This document shows positions 62,266 to 64,000 of a stretch of 64,000 bases of DNA, piece after piece. The stretch covers positions 1 to 64,000 of the forward strand of contig NZ_JACHIK010000012.1 in assembly GCF_014203155.1 (NCBI RefSeq). The letters are read 5' to 3'. Below the pieces are notes generated by a model. That model did not search any database. It was not told where the DNA came from and worked only from the letters and a program-made list of their open reading frames with translations. Both the position numbers and the translations under genes were made by a program. Within the stretch, counting starts at the first letter, position 1. Every line of letters starts with the position of its first letter. Source of the DNA: Shinella fusca. GTDB taxonomy: Bacteria > Pseudomonadota > Alphaproteobacteria > Rhizobiales > Rhizobiaceae.

Positions 62266-62592
62266 GGGGAACGGGCATCGTCAGCCGGGCGAGACCGCAG
62301 GTGTGCCATCTCCTGCGGTTTCGCCCCTCCTGCTTTGCGAAGGCGGAATCTTCCGCATCCGCTTGCCTCTCTCCCCTCGCCTTGTATACTAGCATGCATT
62401 ATACGCCCCGGCAGGCGCGGGGCCTTGCCTTGGAGCCCGAAGTCATGCTCTTTGGCGAGCCGGCGTCAGCGCGGCCCGGCAGGACCGGGACGGGCGGGAC
62501 GCGATGGAACAGCGGGCCGGTGACAGGATGACCATGGTGGCTATACATGAAATGACCTTTGCCGCCCGCGGCAGCCGTTGCGGTTGCCGCGC
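62266..62592. other. Intergenic stretch between nnrS and the GntR gene
   Basis: No supported gene is seen here. It contains GTATAC (62384-62389), GCATGC (62392-62397) and TTATAC (62399-62404) as a compact AT-rich cluster, and CTATAC at about 62541. Such TATAC repeats could be a GntR (FCD) operator or promoter. No clear nnrS terminator was found. Confidence 0.4.
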
Positions 62593-63279
62593 ATGAGGGG
62601 CGCCCAGAACCCGGCCGGCGCGCCGTCGAGCGTCGACGACATCCACGACGTCATCCGCGACGAGATCATCACGCTGCGGCTGATGCCCGGCGCCAAGGTC
62701 TCCGAGAACGAGCTGGCGCGCCGGTTCAACACCAGCCGTACGCCGGTTCGCGAGGCGCTGCTGCGGCTCGTCGACGAGGGCCTCGTCGAGGTCTGGCCGC
62801 AGCGCGGCACGCTGATCACGCCGATCTCGCTGCAGGCGGTGCGGCGCGCCCGCTTCGTGCGCGAGGCCATCGAGGTCGCCGTGTTCCGCAAGGCCGCCAT
62901 CGAAGGCCTTTCCGCGGCGGTGCTCGCCCAGCTCGACGCCATCATGGCCGAGCAGGATGCGGCCCGCGAGGATCCCGTCCGCTTCACCGAGGCCGACGAC
63001 GCCTTCCACCGCGCCTTCGCCAACGGTATCGCGGTCGGGGACATCTGGACGGTGCTGGAGCGGGAGAAGGCGCAGTTCGACCGGCTGCGCTTCCTCAGCC
63101 TGCCGAACGTCACGCCCGTCTCCGTGCTGATCGAGCAGCACGAGAAGATGATCGCCGCCGTCCGCGCGCGCGATCCCGACGCCGCCGAGAAGGCCGTGCG
63201 CCATCATCTGTCGGAAGTGCTGAAGGTGACGGAGCAGCTTTCCGCCCGCTACCCCGACCTCATCGTCAACGATATCTGA
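62593..63279 (+). CDS. GntR-family regulator (FadR/FCD subfamily)
   Basis: The 228-residue protein has the GntR winged helix at about residues 13-70 (SVDDIHDVIRDEIITLRLMPGAKVSENELARRFNTSRTPVREALLRLVDEGLVEVWPQRGTLITPI) and a helical FCD domain with metal-binding-type His (DDAFHRAFANG, EQHEKMIAAV, VRHHL). ATG 62593 gives MRGAQNPAG; neither it nor the in-frame TTG at 62578 has a good RBS. It is convergent with the fructuronate-reductase-like gene, so control of a hexuronate pathway is plausible. Confidence 0.88.
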   Translation: MRGAQNPAGAPSSVDDIHDVIRDEIITLRLMPGAKVSENELARRFNTSRTPVREALLRLVDEGLVEVWPQRGTLITPISLQAVRRARFVREAIEVAVFRKAAIEGLSAAVLAQLDAIMAEQDAAREDPVRFTEADDAFHRAFANGIAVGDIWTVLEREKAQFDRLRFLSLPNVTPVSVLIEQHEKMIAAVRARDPDAAEKAVRHHLSEVLKVTEQLSARYPDLIVNDI

Positions 63280-63290
63280 CCGCGCAGGAC

Positions 63291-64000
63291 CTATCTGGCT
63301 TCCGCGCGGATCGCCTTCTCCATGCCGAGCGACAGCATCCGGCCGAGCCTCAAGATCGTCGCCTCAGCGAAGGCGCCGTGCGACAGCCCTTCGGGAAGGA
63401 AATCCGGCAGCGCGGCGAGGGCGGAGAAGATCGCCGCCGCATCCTCGCGCGGCGTGTCCGCCAGGGCGGCCGAGAGCTCCTTTTCGCGCGGATCGTTCAG
63501 TGGATGATCGCCCCGGTCCAGCACGTAGCGCATCCAGGCCGCCGTCGCGAAGGCGAAGGGCGCGACGTCGTTGCCGCGCGCCAGCGCTTCGAGGGCGGGC
63601 GCGAAGATACGCTGCGGCAGCTTCTGCGTGCCGTCCATGGCGATCTGCCGTGTCTCGTGGGCGATGGCCGGATTGGCGAAGCGCGTGCAGAGCCTGTCGG
63701 CATAGGCCGCAAGGTCCATGGCGATGTCCGGCAGGGTCGCCGCCGCGGCCGTCATATGCCGGCGCACGAGCGCGGCGAGCGCCCCGTCCGCCATGACGTC
63801 GCAGACATAGGTCTTCCCGCTGAGGAAGCCGGCATAGGCCAGCATGGAATGGCTGCCGTTCAGCATCCTGAGCTTCATCTTCTCGTAGGGCGCGACATCC
63901 GGGACGAAGAGCGCGCCGGCCTCTTCCCAGGCAGGGCGGCCGGCTGGGAAACGATCCTCGATCACCCATTGGCTGAACGGCTCCGTCTCGATGGCCGCCT
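63291..64000 (-). CDS. Fructuronate reductase / mannitol dehydrogenase family protein, 3' part (partial)
   Basis: The frame runs off the right edge of the window; 236 residues of the C-terminal part are visible. ETEPFSQWVIEDRFPAGRPAWEEAGALFV followed by PYEKMKLRMLNGSHSMLAYAGFLSG is the signature of the long-chain polyol dehydrogenase family, including UxuB (D-fructuronate reductase) and mannitol 2-dehydrogenase. The helix with K-x2-LNGSHS holds catalytic residues. UxuB-like function (D-mannonate from fructuronate) is preferred because of the GntR neighbour; mannitol or arabinitol dehydrogenase cannot be excluded without the N-terminus. Confidence 0.85.
   Translation of the reverse strand, partial: AAIETEPFSQWVIEDRFPAGRPAWEEAGALFVPDVAPYEKMKLRMLNGSHSMLAYAGFLSGKTYVCDVMADGALAALVRRHMTAAAATLPDIAMDLAAYADRLCTRFANPAIAHETRQIAMDGTQKLPQRIFAPALEALARGNDVAPFAFATAAWMRYVLDRGDHPLNDPREKELSAALADTPREDAAAIFSALAALPDFLPEGLSHGAFAEATILRLGRMLSLGMEKAIRAEAR

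Overview
The window is GC-rich (about two-thirds G+C by eye), densely packed bacterial DNA with mostly ATGA-type overlaps and short gaps. Gene content points to a Rhizobiaceae alphaproteobacterium of the Shinella/Ensifer/Rhizobium kind: thiCOSGE behind a TPP riboswitch, MatB closely resembling the Rhizobium enzyme, DUF982, EcfG-type promoters (GGAAC-N16-CGTT), an nnrR/nirK/nirV/nnrS cluster and many ABC sugar transporters. The mix of accessory catabolism, with no ribosomal, tRNA or replication genes, would suit a chromid or megaplasmid such as pSymB; that replicon assignment is inference.

Layout. 1-93 is the tail of an IS110-family transposase. 276-4836 is the thiamine operon (riboswitch, thiC, thiO, thiS, thiG, thiE). 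4837-7953 holds an IclR regulator with a COG3618 lactonase and L-fuconate dehydratase. 7961-9417 has TrmO, a His-rich metal-sensor-like PadR with a perfect 18-bp inverted-repeat operator, and a DUF2218 protein. 9418-20014 is a complete 4-hydroxyphenylacetate (homoprotocatechuate) pathway: hpaA, hpaBC, then hpaF-E-D-[aromatic amino acid decarboxylase]-G-H-I from one promoter covered by an 18-bp palindrome, and hpaR. 20143-25402 carries a fumarylpyruvate-hydrolase-like gene, pseudoazurin under an FNR/NnrR box, an exported ankyrin protein, ureidoglycine aminohydrolase, and a divergent MFS/LysR pair.

25390-27752 is matB with a short-chain dehydrogenase. 27843-37273 looks like a general-stress island: small protein, two CBS proteins, DUF982, DUF2934, topoisomerase IB and the glycogen-to-trehalose enzymes GlgX, TreZ and TreY, with EcfG-type promoters at several starts. 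37270-44183 is ribitol utilisation (binding protein, ATPase, permease, ribitol dehydrogenase, ribulokinase, divergent LacI with three phased operators). 44187-47312 is a possible sulfur-acquisition island (FAD/NAD protein, SfnB-like flavoprotein, Rrf2). 47555-49225 is an ECF sigma factor whose own promoter and that of the DUF4142-cupredoxin pair share the same sequence and spacing. 49366-51492 is methylmalonyl-CoA mutase. 51499-57893 is a CUT1 sugar ABC operon with a PfkB kinase and a ROK regulator lacking the zinc motif. 57903-62265 is the nitrite-reduction module (nnrR, nirV, nirK, nnrS). 62593-64000 is a GntR regulator and the cut-off 3' part of a fructuronate-reductase-like gene.

No tRNA, rRNA, CRISPR array, replication origin or prophage was seen. 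All family assignments rest on reading protein sequence and recalled family features; no database search was run.
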